The notes under the pieces were generated by a model. The model was given only the letters and a program-made list of their open reading frames with translations, did no database searches and was not told the DNA's origin. Below, piece by piece: positions 17,950-27,450 of a DNA stretch of 64,000 bases. Location: contig CAMNQH010000002.1 of the NCBI GenBank assembly GCA_946549035.1, positions 39,977 to 103,976 on the forward strand, in the 5' to 3' direction. The translations under genes and the position numbers were made by a program. The DNA is from an uncultured Lachnospiraceae bacterium (GTDB lineage Bacteria; Bacillota; Clostridia; Lachnospirales; Lachnospiraceae). Position 1 is the stretch's first letter. Each line of letters begins with the position of its first letter.

Positions 17950-19590
17950 ATGAATAAGCCTAAGATTAGGAACCCCATTTTGCCGGGATTCTATCCGGAT
18001 CCTTCGATTTGCCGGGTGGGAGAGGATTTTTATATGGTCTGCTCCAGTTTTGAACTATATCCGGGAATTCCTGTATTTCATAGCAAGGATTTGGCAAACT
18101 GGGAACAATTAGGATATGCGATGCACCGGGAAAATGGATTTCATGTGGAGGCTAATATTTATGCCGGAGGAGTGATGGCCCCTACGATTCGCTATCATAA
18201 AGGCACGTTTTATATCATAAACGCCAATTTTTGCGATCAGGGCAATTTTATTGTTACCGCAACAGATCCGGCCGGGCCTTGGTCGAAGCCTTTTTGGCTG
18301 ACAGACGTTCCGGGAATTGACGCGTCGTTATTTTTTGACGAGGATGGAAAGGCTTATGTGATTGGAACCGGGGATGTGGTAAAACGGGCGGACGGCGCCA
18401 TGGAGCGAGGCATCTGGATTTGTGAATTTGACGTTGAGAAAATGAAGACAGTAGGAGAGCCTGCTGCCATTTGGGATTCGGCTCTGCGCCATGCCGCCTC
18501 CCCGGAAGCTCCCCATATTTATAAGGTAGGGGAGTATTATTATCTGGTGATTGCAGAGGGTGGCACGGAGCATTACCATGCGGTCACAGTGGCCAGGAGT
18601 AAGGAGCTGAAGGGCTGGTATGAGGGGAATCCGGCCAATCCGGTTATGACCCATCGGCAGTTTGGGTTTACCTATCCCATTGCCAATGCGGGTCACGCGG
18701 ATTTGGTGGAGACTTCTGCCGGGGAATGGTATGCAGTGCTTTTGGCCTCCAGGACAATCGAAGGGATTCATAAGAACCTGGGCAGGGAGACTTATATTTG
18801 TCCCGTTGTCTGGGAGCGGGGATGGCCGGTATTTAGCCCTGAAAGCGGGAAAATTGACTGGGAATATCCGGCTGCCAGGGATCTTACCTGGACGGAATAT
18901 GAACCGGAGCCAGAATGGGATGGATTTGATATAAAAAGGCTTGCGCTTTACTGGAGCTTCTGGGGTACGCCTTATGAGGATTTTTATCGTATCTCGGACA
19001 GCAGCCTGAAGCTGAGATGCCTGAGGCGCTCTTTGTCTGCGCCCCTGTTGCCCTTAAGCATGGAATCGGAAAAAATATACGATAATTGCGTGAGTTTTTT
19101 GGGCAGAAGGCAGCGTCATGTGGACTTTAAAGCGGCTTTACAGATGCGTTTTTTGCCAGAAGGAAAGGAAAGCGCCGGCTTGGCCGTACTCCAGGCAAGT
19201 AATCATCAATTCCGTCTGGAACGGGTGCAGGAGAAAGGCGTACAGCTGCTTCGGCTGGTACTTGTGACGGCGGATTTTGAAATTCCCCCCTATTTGCCAG
19301 GCTTTACCAGCGTAACTCATGAGACGGTGCTGGCTCAAACGCCCTGGGCGGAGGAGGAAGTGGTGTTAAAGCTTTGTGCCCGAGGGCAGGATTATGGATT
19401 TTATTATGGGAAGAACATGGAAGCGTTAGTTCCCTTGTACGAACATGGAGACGCAAAGCGGATCAATCCAGAAAAAGTAGGCGGAATGGTAGGCACATTG
19501 CTTGGAATGTTTGCCAGTGGTAATGGGACAGAGAGCGGGAATGAGGCGTCTTTTGACTGGTTTTTGTATCAGGAAATGAAGCAGCGGTAA
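17950..19590 (+). CDS. glycoside hydrolase family 43 protein (beta-xylosidase-like)
   Basis: RNPILPGFYPDPSICRVGEDFYMVCSSFELYPGIPVFHSKDL. Confidence 0.93.
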   Translation: MNKPKIRNPILPGFYPDPSICRVGEDFYMVCSSFELYPGIPVFHSKDLANWEQLGYAMHRENGFHVEANIYAGGVMAPTIRYHKGTFYIINANFCDQGNFIVTATDPAGPWSKPFWLTDVPGIDASLFFDEDGKAYVIGTGDVVKRADGAMERGIWICEFDVEKMKTVGEPAAIWDSALRHAASPEAPHIYKVGEYYYLVIAEGGTEHYHAVTVARSKELKGWYEGNPANPVMTHRQFGFTYPIANAGHADLVETSAGEWYAVLLASRTIEGIHKNLGRETYICPVVWERGWPVFSPESGKIDWEYPAARDLTWTEYEPEPEWDGFDIKRLALYWSFWGTPYEDFYRISDSSLKLRCLRRSLSAPLLPLSMESEKIYDNCVSFLGRRQRHVDFKAALQMRFLPEGKESAGLAVLQASNHQFRLERVQEKGVQLLRLVLVTADFEIPPYLPGFTSVTHETVLAQTPWAEEEVVLKLCARGQDYGFYYGKNMEALVPLYEHGDAKRINPEKVGGMVGTLLGMFASGNGTESGNEASFDWFLYQEMKQR

Positions 19591-19688
19591 AGGAAGGAGC
19601 GCCGGATGGCACGTACAGTTGGGATAGGAGTGATGAGGTAACGCTTTTAGCCCGTCCCCGGCGTTTTGGAAAAACACTGGCGGTAAGT

Positions 19689-21221
19689 ATGATAGAACAT
19701 TTCTTTTCTATACGGTATGCCAAGGAAAGCAGTTTGTTTGAAGGCCTTTCGGTGTGGAACGAGGACTCCTATCGTGCACTCCAGGGAAGCTATCCGGTAA
19801 TCAGTCTGTCCTTTGCCAATGTAAAAGAACAGACCTATAAAGGGGCAAAACGAAAAATATGCCAGCTGCTGGTGAACCTGTATGTGGAGAACCATTTTTT
19901 GCTGGAAAGCGGCGTTTTGGAGGAGAAGGACAAAGATTTTTTTCATCGGGTGGATGTAGACATGGAGGCAGGGGATGCAGCTATGGCTATTTATCAGCTT
20001 TCCAGCTATTTATATCGCTACTATGGAAAAAAAGTAATTCTTCTTTTGGATGAATACGATACTCCCATGCAAGAAGCCTATATAAATGGGTATTGGGAGG
20101 AATTTGCAGGATTTATCAGGAGCTTGTTTCATGCTTCTTTTAAAACGAATCCATGGCTGGAGCGGGGGTTGATGACAGGAATTACCAGGGTTAGTAAGGA
20201 ATCCGTATTTTCTGATTTAAATAATTTAGAGGTAGTGGCTACAACGTCACAGAAATATGCAGGATGTTTTGGATTTACGGAGAAAGAAGTATTTGCAGCA
20301 ATGGATGAATTCGGGCTTGCCAATAAGGAAGAGGTAAGATTTTGGTACGATGGTTTTGCATTCGGGGACTTACAGGATATCTATAATCCTTGGTCTATTT
20401 TGAATTACTTGGATAAAAAGAAATTTGCCGCCTATTGGGCAAATACCAGCGGTAACAGCCTGGTGGGGAAATTGCTGCGGGAAGGAAGCAAGGATATGAA
20501 ACTTGCTTTTGAAAAACTGCTGATGGGAGGGCGGCTGAGGGCCCCAGTAGATGAACAGATTGTTTACGATCAGCTTGATCAGGAGGAAGAGGCGGTATGG
20601 AGTTTGCTTTTGGCTATCGGGTATTTGAAGGTGGTTGCATGTCAGGAATTTAGCGATAGATGGGATATGATTCTTCCGGAGTATGAATTAGAATTGACCA
20701 ACTTTGAGGTGAAGGTGATGTTCCGGGGAATGGTTCGAAGTTGGTTTGGTAAAACGGCGTCCGATTATAATGGTTTTGTCCAGGCTTTGTTGCAGGGGGA
20801 TTTGGATGCCATGAATGGATATATCAACCGAGTTTCCCAAAAAACATTTAGCTTCTTTGATACAGGAAGTGCATCCGGAGAAAGCGCTGAACCGGAGCGT
20901 TTTTATCATGGGTTTGTATTGGGACTGATTGTAGAACTGCAGAATCGGTATGAAATTACCTCAAACCGGGAAAGCGGTTTTGGGCGTTATGACGTAATGT
21001 TAAGGCCCCGGGAATTAAAGGAGGATGCAATTATTATGGAATTTAAAGTGCATAATCCAAAACGGGAAGAAAATCTTGAAAAAACGGTGGAAAAAGCATT
21101 GATTCAAATTGAGGAAAAACAGTATGAAGCCTCCCTTGTGGAAGCAGGTATTCCCAAAGAACGGATTCGGAAATATGGATTTGCTTTTGAAGGGAAAAAC
21201 GTGTTCATTGGGCAGGGATGA
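19689..21221 (+). CDS. AAA-ATPase-like / PD-(D/E)XK nuclease-like protein, apparently 5'-truncated
   Basis: FFSIRYAKESSLFEGLSVW; C-terminal RYDVMLRPRELKEDAIIMEFKV; the same frame upstream of the ATG encodes DEVTLLARPRRFGKTLAVS (19632-19688) with no ATG for it. Confidence 0.8.
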   Translation: MIEHFFSIRYAKESSLFEGLSVWNEDSYRALQGSYPVISLSFANVKEQTYKGAKRKICQLLVNLYVENHFLLESGVLEEKDKDFFHRVDVDMEAGDAAMAIYQLSSYLYRYYGKKVILLLDEYDTPMQEAYINGYWEEFAGFIRSLFHASFKTNPWLERGLMTGITRVSKESVFSDLNNLEVVATTSQKYAGCFGFTEKEVFAAMDEFGLANKEEVRFWYDGFAFGDLQDIYNPWSILNYLDKKKFAAYWANTSGNSLVGKLLREGSKDMKLAFEKLLMGGRLRAPVDEQIVYDQLDQEEEAVWSLLLAIGYLKVVACQEFSDRWDMILPEYELELTNFEVKVMFRGMVRSWFGKTASDYNGFVQALLQGDLDAMNGYINRVSQKTFSFFDTGSASGESAEPERFYHGFVLGLIVELQNRYEITSNRESGFGRYDVMLRPRELKEDAIIMEFKVHNPKREENLEKTVEKALIQIEEKQYEASLVEAGIPKERIRKYGFAFEGKNVFIGQG

Positions 21222-21296
21222 TTCGTTGGAGCCTAGCTCGGCGGCTCAATTATAAAATTACGTTGCTGGAATAGACGGTTTTTTCCGAAAAAGGAG

Positions 21297-21836
21297 TTAT
21301 TTCTCATAAACGCCTTCATGCTCCAGAAGCCAACGCTTTTTTTCGATGCCTCCGGCGTATCCGGTAAGGCTTCCATTCGTCCCGATGACTCGGTGACAGG
21401 GGATGATAATGGAAATGGGATTGTGTCCCACGGCGCCGCCCACAGCCTGGGGAGACATATGAGAAAGAGCGTTTTGTGTTGCAAGCTCCTGGGCGATTGC
21501 TTTGTAAGTGGTAGTTTCCCCATAGGGAATTTGACATAGGATATCCCATACCTTTTGGCGGAATTCGCTGCCAAAGGGAGCTAAGGGCAGTTGGGTGCAG
21601 CAGGGACGTTCCCCTGCAAAATAGCGGTTAAGCCATTCTTTGGTAAGCATAAGAATTTTGGAATCCTCTTTGGATTCCATTTTTTCTTGTATGGAAGACA
21701 GATAGTATTTTTGACCCTCTATCCAAAGTCCGCATAAGGCGTGATTTTTTTCGGCTAAGAACAGAGTTCCTATGGGGGATGGATAAGCTGCGGTATAAAT
21801 CATAAGAAAGAACTCCTTTACAGAAACATTTTTCAT
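21297..21836 (-). CDS. ogt: methylated-DNA--[protein]-cysteine S-methyltransferase
   Basis: SIIIPCHRVIGTNGSLTGYAGGIEKKRWLLEHE (PCHRV active site). Confidence 0.95.
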   Translation of the reverse strand: MKNVSVKEFFLMIYTAAYPSPIGTLFLAEKNHALCGLWIEGQKYYLSSIQEKMESKEDSKILMLTKEWLNRYFAGERPCCTQLPLAPFGSEFRQKVWDILCQIPYGETTTYKAIAQELATQNALSHMSPQAVGGAVGHNPISIIIPCHRVIGTNGSLTGYAGGIEKKRWLLEHEGVYEK

Positions 21837-21854
21837 TTTCTTAACACATGTACT

Positions 21855-22706
21855 TCATTTCCGAGCCTGGCAAAACTGCAGCGGCGTCATATGTTCATGC
21901 TTTTTAAATACGGCGCAGAAGTAGCTGGGCGTATCAAAGCCACAGAGCCGGGAAATTTCCCCGATGGTTTTATCCGGGCATTTCAGCAGCAGTGTTTTGG
22001 CCTCCGAGAGGCGGATTTGGGTGAGATATTCCAAAACCGTGCTGTCGGTGGCTTTTTTAAAAAGCTGACAGAAATATTCTCGGGACAGACGCACCTGGGA
22101 GGCAATTTCTGAAAGCCCAATAGGTTCTCCATAATGCTTTTGCATATAGCGGATAGCCGTGTGAACCCGGTCGTCTTCCAAGGAGGACAGAGAGGAGTGA
22201 GAGTGTCTGGCATCTGCAGCAAGCTCCAGTAAAAGGCGGTAGAGGAGCTTGCTGATTTCCGGTGCGCTGCGTGTTTCATTTTCCAGATAGAGTTGAAAAA
22301 TTTCCTGCTCCAAATTTAAGATATGCTCCGGGTTGGATAAATGATAGACTCCCGGATGTGTAAATTCCAAAAGCTCCATCAGGGGCCCAAGAAGGGGGCC
22401 TCCAATACAGAGAAAGCTGGTATACCAGACTTTTGTCAGACCGTAGTAAGTATGAGGACATTGGGCTGGCAGCAGGATACCGGAGCCCTCTTCTACCGGA
22501 TAGGAGCTTTCCGCCAGCAGCAGGACGCCTCGTCCCTTGATACACTGGATCCATTGCCAGAACTCCATGCCCGGACGGTCCACATGTTCCTGGAGATGGT
22601 ACAAGCCCAACCCGTCCAGAGCCAAAGGGAGGCTTGGATATTTCCTGGAATGTCCGGTGAAGGTCAAAGGTTCCTGGACAGAGGAGATATGAGGAGATGT
22701 ATGCAT
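21855..22706 (-). CDS. AraC family transcriptional regulator
   Basis: N-terminal cupin-like domain; two C-terminal HTH motifs (LSEIASQVRLSREYFCQLFKKAT ... IGEISRLCGFDTPSYFCAVFKKHEHMTPLQF). Confidence 0.93.
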   Translation of the reverse strand: MHTSPHISSVQEPLTFTGHSRKYPSLPLALDGLGLYHLQEHVDRPGMEFWQWIQCIKGRGVLLLAESSYPVEEGSGILLPAQCPHTYYGLTKVWYTSFLCIGGPLLGPLMELLEFTHPGVYHLSNPEHILNLEQEIFQLYLENETRSAPEISKLLYRLLLELAADARHSHSSLSSLEDDRVHTAIRYMQKHYGEPIGLSEIASQVRLSREYFCQLFKKATDSTVLEYLTQIRLSEAKTLLLKCPDKTIGEISRLCGFDTPSYFCAVFKKHEHMTPLQFCQARK

Positions 22707-22825
22707 GGCAGATCCTCCTTAAAATTTTAATATAAACATTAAAAACTTGTGATTTACCAAGAAAAAAGAAATTGATATGATATTACTATATCAATATAAC
22801 GGAAAAAAAGCAAGGAGGATACAGT

Positions 22826-24370
22826 ATGAAAATAAAACAGCTGCCAGAGGTAAAAATGTTTCAGGGATATCACACACTTTTTGTAGAAGGAGAGCCTTAT
22901 GTAATCCTAGGGGGAGAAATTCACAATTCTGCTGCGTCCGGGGAAGCGTACATGGAAGAGGAAGTCTGGCCTTATCTAAGGGATCTTGAAATCAACACAG
23001 TAGTGGCTCCGGTATATTGGGAATGCATCGAACCGGAATTAGGGGCGTTTGATTTTTCCACCGTGGACTATTTGCTGGAGCAGGCCCTGAGGGAAAACGT
23101 CAGACTGGTGCTTCTGTGGTTTGGATTATGGAAAAATGCGGAGTCCATGTATGTTCCCATTTGGATGAAGCGGGACAGAAAGAAGTATTTTCATTGCAAA
23201 AAAGAAAAGGGAGGAGAGATTCCAACCATATCTCCTTTTTGCAAAGAAGCCGTGGAGCGGGACCGAGAGGCATTTGCCCGTTTGATGGCTTATCTGAAGG
23301 AACAAGACAGCAGCCAAAGGGTAATTATGGTTCAGGTAGAAAATGAGATTGGGTTGCTGGGCTCTGAGAGGGATTATAGCCCCACAGCCCAGGAAGTCTT
23401 TTCGGCGGAAATGCCAAAGGAGGTGAGGGAGGAATTTAACTTGTCGGGTACTTGGCAAGGAGCCTTTGGAGAAGATGCAGGAGAATATTTTATGGCCTGG
23501 GCATTTGCAAAGGCAGTGGAAGAAATTGCTGAAGCCGGCAAGAAGGAGTATCCTCTGCCCATGTATACCAATGCCTGGCTGGAGCAGTTTCCTTGGCGGG
23601 CGGGTATATATCCAAGCGGCGGTCCTGTTCGAAAAATGTTTCGAATGTGGAAATTCATGGCGCCGTCTTTGTTTACATTGGCGCCGGATATTTATGTTCC
23701 TATGGTGCCAGAGACAATGGATATGTATACAAAACAGAATAATCCCCTGTTTGTTCCAGAGGTGCGTAAGGATGCTGCTTGTGCCGTTAATGCTTTGTAT
23801 GCAGTATTTGGATGTCATGGCATTGGATTCTCACCTTTCGGAATTGAAGAGCTTTCCATGGAACCGGAAAAAATAGACCGGATTCCGCCGGAAGTCATGG
23901 CCGCTTTGAATATTGATCCGGCTGCCTTTGAAGTAGAGGGGTCGGCAGAGTATTTAAAACGAAGCTACGAGTTGATTACAAAGCTGCTTCCCTTGTACTA
24001 CCGTCTTCGTCCCGCCGGGGACGTCTACGCTTTTATACGGAAAGATCCCAGAGAACAGGGAACCGTGGTGCGGGCCAGAGGATATGATGTTCAGTTTGAC
24101 TATAAAAGAAAGGAACCGGGAAAGCCGGAGGCAGGCGGCGTTATATTCCAGTTAGAGGACCATGTATTTTTAATTGCCGGGACTATGTGCAGCATTACAT
24201 TTCACAGTAAAATGGGAAGCGGGAAAACGGCGGAGCTGATTCGTCTGGAAGAAGGAGCGTGGGAGAGTGACGGTTTTAGACCAAGGCGCATATTAAACGG
24301 GGACGAGAAGATGTTTGTATCATGCAAAGATTATATCGTATTGTATCGCGCAGAATTATTGACTGTGTAA
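22826..24370 (+). CDS. GH35/DUF5597-type beta-galactosidase-like glycoside hydrolase
   Basis: VILGGEIHNSAASGEAYMEEEVWPYLRDLEINTVVAPVYWECIEPELGAFDFS; VQVENEIG. Confidence 0.85.
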   Translation: MKIKQLPEVKMFQGYHTLFVEGEPYVILGGEIHNSAASGEAYMEEEVWPYLRDLEINTVVAPVYWECIEPELGAFDFSTVDYLLEQALRENVRLVLLWFGLWKNAESMYVPIWMKRDRKKYFHCKKEKGGEIPTISPFCKEAVERDREAFARLMAYLKEQDSSQRVIMVQVENEIGLLGSERDYSPTAQEVFSAEMPKEVREEFNLSGTWQGAFGEDAGEYFMAWAFAKAVEEIAEAGKKEYPLPMYTNAWLEQFPWRAGIYPSGGPVRKMFRMWKFMAPSLFTLAPDIYVPMVPETMDMYTKQNNPLFVPEVRKDAACAVNALYAVFGCHGIGFSPFGIEELSMEPEKIDRIPPEVMAALNIDPAAFEVEGSAEYLKRSYELITKLLPLYYRLRPAGDVYAFIRKDPREQGTVVRARGYDVQFDYKRKEPGKPEAGGVIFQLEDHVFLIAGTMCSITFHSKMGSGKTAELIRLEEGAWESDGFRPRRILNGDEKMFVSCKDYIVLYRAELLTV

Positions 24371-24390
24371 ATATGAGAAAGGAGAACGTT

Positions 24391-26595
24391 ATGGCAAAGT
24401 TTACATTAAGGGAAGAGCAGGCCCTTAAAGTAGAGGAATTGTTAAAGAAAATGACAGTGGCTGAGAAGGTAGGGCAGCTTCATCAGCTTTCCCCTTCTAT
24501 TGTGGGGGGATTTGACGTATCTTTTGAAGAGCTGATTGAAATGCTGACGGAGGGCCGCATTACCAATGAAGAGTTTGGGCAAATGATGGAGGGAGCAGAA
24601 CGGGATTTTCATGAAGAGGAAATTCGAGAAGGAAGGATTGGCTCTTTTTTACTGGATGACCCTGAAAAAGCAAACGAGCTTCAGCGAATTGCTGTGGAAG
24701 AGAGCCGCCTGGGGATTCCGCTGTTGATTGGATTTGATGTGATTCATGGGTTTCAGACGGTTTTTCCCATTCCTCTGGGGGAAGCGTGTACCTGGAATCA
24801 AGAGCTGTTTGAAGCTTCTGCTTCCATTGCGGCAAAGGAAGCCAGTTCTCATAACATACGCTGGACGTTTGCTCCTATGGTGGATATTGCTCGTGATGCC
24901 CGCTGGGGCAGAATCAGTGAATCCCCTGGGGAGGATCCGTATTTGGCCGGCGTTTATTCCAGAGCCAAGGTGCGGGGCTTCCAGGGAAAAGAACCGGGAG
25001 GGCAAGAGCATATCGCTGCCTGTCTCAAACACTTTGCCGCTTATGGAGCGGTGGAATCAGGGCAGGATTATAACACGGTATCCATGGCTCATTCCATGCT
25101 TCATAACGGATACCTGCCCCCTGTCAAAGCGGCGGTGGAGGAGGGAGCTATGACGGTGATGGCGGCCTTCAACGATTACAACGGCGTACCCTGTACGGTG
25201 AATCCATACCTGTTGCGGAAGGTTTTAAAGAAAGATTACGGGTTTGAAGGATTTGTGGTAAGCGACGCTACGGCCATTAAAGAATGTGTGGCTCACGGAA
25301 TTGCCGCTGATTTGGCGGATGCGTCCAAAAAGGCAATCGAGGCAGGAATGGATATGGATATGAATTCCCATGCCTACCACAACCATCTGGAGACCCAGGT
25401 GGAAGACAAAACGGTTTCCATAGAGACCCTCAATGAAGCGGTGCGGCGTGTGCTTTCCGTAAAAATGGCTTTGGGACTGTTTGAGCGTCCTTACGTATCA
25501 GAAGAAGAGATGAAACGGTATGAAGAATTGCCAAAAGAGCATAAAGAAGCGGCGTTGGAGACGGCAAAGCGTTCGATTGTTCTCTTAAAAAATGAACAGG
25601 TTCTTCCATTAAGAAAAGACCAGAAAATCGCCCTGGTGGGAGAATTGGCGGATATGCCGATGGAAGTGTTGGGAGCATGGTCCCTGGGGGGACGTGAAAA
25701 GGATTGTGTATCCATTTATCAGGGATTAAAGGATGCAGGGGCGTCTGTTACATATCAAACATGTTGTGGGCCAGAATCTGATTTTTGTAAGGAAGCTCTT
25801 ATGGAGGCCGCAGAAGACGCGGATGTGATCGTAGCAGTAGTGGGAGAGACTTCTGCTATGAGCGGGGAAGCTGCGTCCCGGTCGGATCTTACACTGCCGG
25901 GGCAGCAGCAGGAGCTTTTGAAGGAAGCTTTGGCTACTGGGAAGCCGGTCGTAGCTGTTTTGATGAACGGTCGTCCCTTGGCGCTGGCCTGGGAGCAGGA
26001 ACATGTGCCCGCCATTTTGGAATGCTGGCAGTTGGGCATTGAGATGGGTCATGCTGTGGCGGACGTACTGTTTGGCGCGTACAATCCCAGCGGCAAGCTA
26101 TCCTGTACCTTCCCGGCGGTTACAGGACAGTGCCCCCGTTATTATAATCACCCCAGTACCGGGCGTCCGGCAGGAAAAAGCAAATTTACCTCCCGGTATC
26201 TGGATGCTCCTTTGGCGCCCCTGTATCCCTTCGGCTATGGGTTAAGCTATACAGAGTACCGCTATGAGGGTTTCCAGTTAAAAGAAACAGAAACCGCTGT
26301 TTTGGCTCAGGTTACGGTACGCAATGAGGGAAGCTATGGCGGAGAAGAGACGGTGCAGCTGTATGTTCGGGATGTAACAGGTTCTCTGGTGCGCCCGGTA
26401 AAAGAACTGAAAGGGTTTCAAAAGGTGCGGCTATCTCCCGGAGAGGCAAAGAAAGTATTGCTGTCGGTGGAGAAGAAGGATCTGGGATTTTATAATGATG
26501 AAATGGAATATTTGCTGGAAGACGGTGAGTTTATCTTCTACGTGGGCGGAAATTCCAGAGACTGTATGGAACAGGAGATCAGCCTTAAGTTTTAA
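24391..26595 (+). CDS. glycoside hydrolase family 3 protein
   Basis: GFDVIHGFQTVFPIPLGEACTWN, GRISESPGEDPYLAG, GFVVSDATAIKEC; start set to ATG 24391 after GAAAGGAG, not the track's 24322. Confidence 0.93.
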   Translation: MAKFTLREEQALKVEELLKKMTVAEKVGQLHQLSPSIVGGFDVSFEELIEMLTEGRITNEEFGQMMEGAERDFHEEEIREGRIGSFLLDDPEKANELQRIAVEESRLGIPLLIGFDVIHGFQTVFPIPLGEACTWNQELFEASASIAAKEASSHNIRWTFAPMVDIARDARWGRISESPGEDPYLAGVYSRAKVRGFQGKEPGGQEHIAACLKHFAAYGAVESGQDYNTVSMAHSMLHNGYLPPVKAAVEEGAMTVMAAFNDYNGVPCTVNPYLLRKVLKKDYGFEGFVVSDATAIKECVAHGIAADLADASKKAIEAGMDMDMNSHAYHNHLETQVEDKTVSIETLNEAVRRVLSVKMALGLFERPYVSEEEMKRYEELPKEHKEAALETAKRSIVLLKNEQVLPLRKDQKIALVGELADMPMEVLGAWSLGGREKDCVSIYQGLKDAGASVTYQTCCGPESDFCKEALMEAAEDADVIVAVVGETSAMSGEAASRSDLTLPGQQQELLKEALATGKPVVAVLMNGRPLALAWEQEHVPAILECWQLGIEMGHAVADVLFGAYNPSGKLSCTFPAVTGQCPRYYNHPSTGRPAGKSKFTSRYLDAPLAPLYPFGYGLSYTEYRYEGFQLKETETAVLAQVTVRNEGSYGGEETVQLYVRDVTGSLVRPVKELKGFQKVRLSPGEAKKVLLSVEKKDLGFYNDEMEYLLEDGEFIFYVGGNSRDCMEQEISLKF

Positions 26596-26605
26596 TTTCC
26601 TTTCT

Positions 26606-27298
26606 TTACGTTAAATATAAATCCTCCGCCAGCTCCATCAATCTCCAGGAATCCTTAATGACATATCCCTTGGGGTATTTTTCCAGGATTCCCTGAGAGA
26701 CAAATTCTTTCATAACCCGCAGCAGATGACGGTAGCTGGTGCCTAAAAGCTCGGAAAGCTGGGTCAGGTTCTCGCAGAAATAATTGTTTTCACTCACTTG
26801 GTAGATATAACTGGCCAGCCTGCTTTCCAGGGGATAGAGAAGATTGATAGAATTATTCCTGCTGACTCTGGTGAGTTTGTCTGCCAGAGAGCGGGAAAGG
26901 AACTGAAGAAAAAGATTGTCCTCCAAAAGCCGTTTGCGAATGGAGGTAATGCGCAAGGCAATGCAGATGCAGGGTTCCACAGCCGTAATGGTGGTGGTGG
27001 AAGTATCGATTTCATGGAATTCCAAGTCTCCCAGAAGCTGGAAAGAGGTATAGAAGCAGACAAGGAGAGATCTGCCGTTGCTCATGTCGCAGCACACCTT
27101 GATTTTTCCGGTTATAAAAAAAAGCAGATACTGCCGTTGGCCTTGCTTTTGATAGATAATCTCATGCTTGGCAAACCGCACCAGATGGAAATAGGGCTTG
27201 TATTCCTCATAATAGCGAAAACGGCCGGGGAGATTATATTGGAGCATCAGCCGGTTCAGCCGTTTTTCATTTTGAATAATTTCCATGTTGCACCTCAT
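26606..27298 (-). CDS. Crp/Fnr family transcriptional regulator
   Basis: cNMP-binding-like beta-roll; LTQLSELLGTSYRHLLRVMKEFVSQGILEKYPKGYVI HTH. Confidence 0.88.
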   Translation of the reverse strand: MRCNMEIIQNEKRLNRLMLQYNLPGRFRYYEEYKPYFHLVRFAKHEIIYQKQGQRQYLLFFITGKIKVCCDMSNGRSLLVCFYTSFQLLGDLEFHEIDTSTTTITAVEPCICIALRITSIRKRLLEDNLFLQFLSRSLADKLTRVSRNNSINLLYPLESRLASYIYQVSENNYFCENLTQLSELLGTSYRHLLRVMKEFVSQGILEKYPKGYVIKDSWRLMELAEDLYLT

Positions 27299-27352
27299 AA
27301 AATATGGTTGCTTTTTACCTTAAGTAAACAAATATAAAATATTACTTTCAGT

Positions 27353-27366
27353 ATGACATATGTCAT
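27353..27366. promoter_or_regulatory. perfect 14-bp palindrome, candidate Crp/Fnr-family operator
   Basis: ATGACATATGTCAT in the intergenic region between the divergent regulator and flavoprotein genes. Confidence 0.65.
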
Positions 27367-27450
27367 GGTTTTGGTCAAGGATGCTGTGATAAAATATAGA
27401 AAGAAAAGACAGGACGAAGATGGAATAAAATAAAAAAGGAGAGGATAGAA

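Noticed and set aside
17325-19590. Functional link between the formate/nitrite transporter and GH43
   Set aside because: Only adjacency supports it; no shared pathway, so treated as coincidental neighbours.
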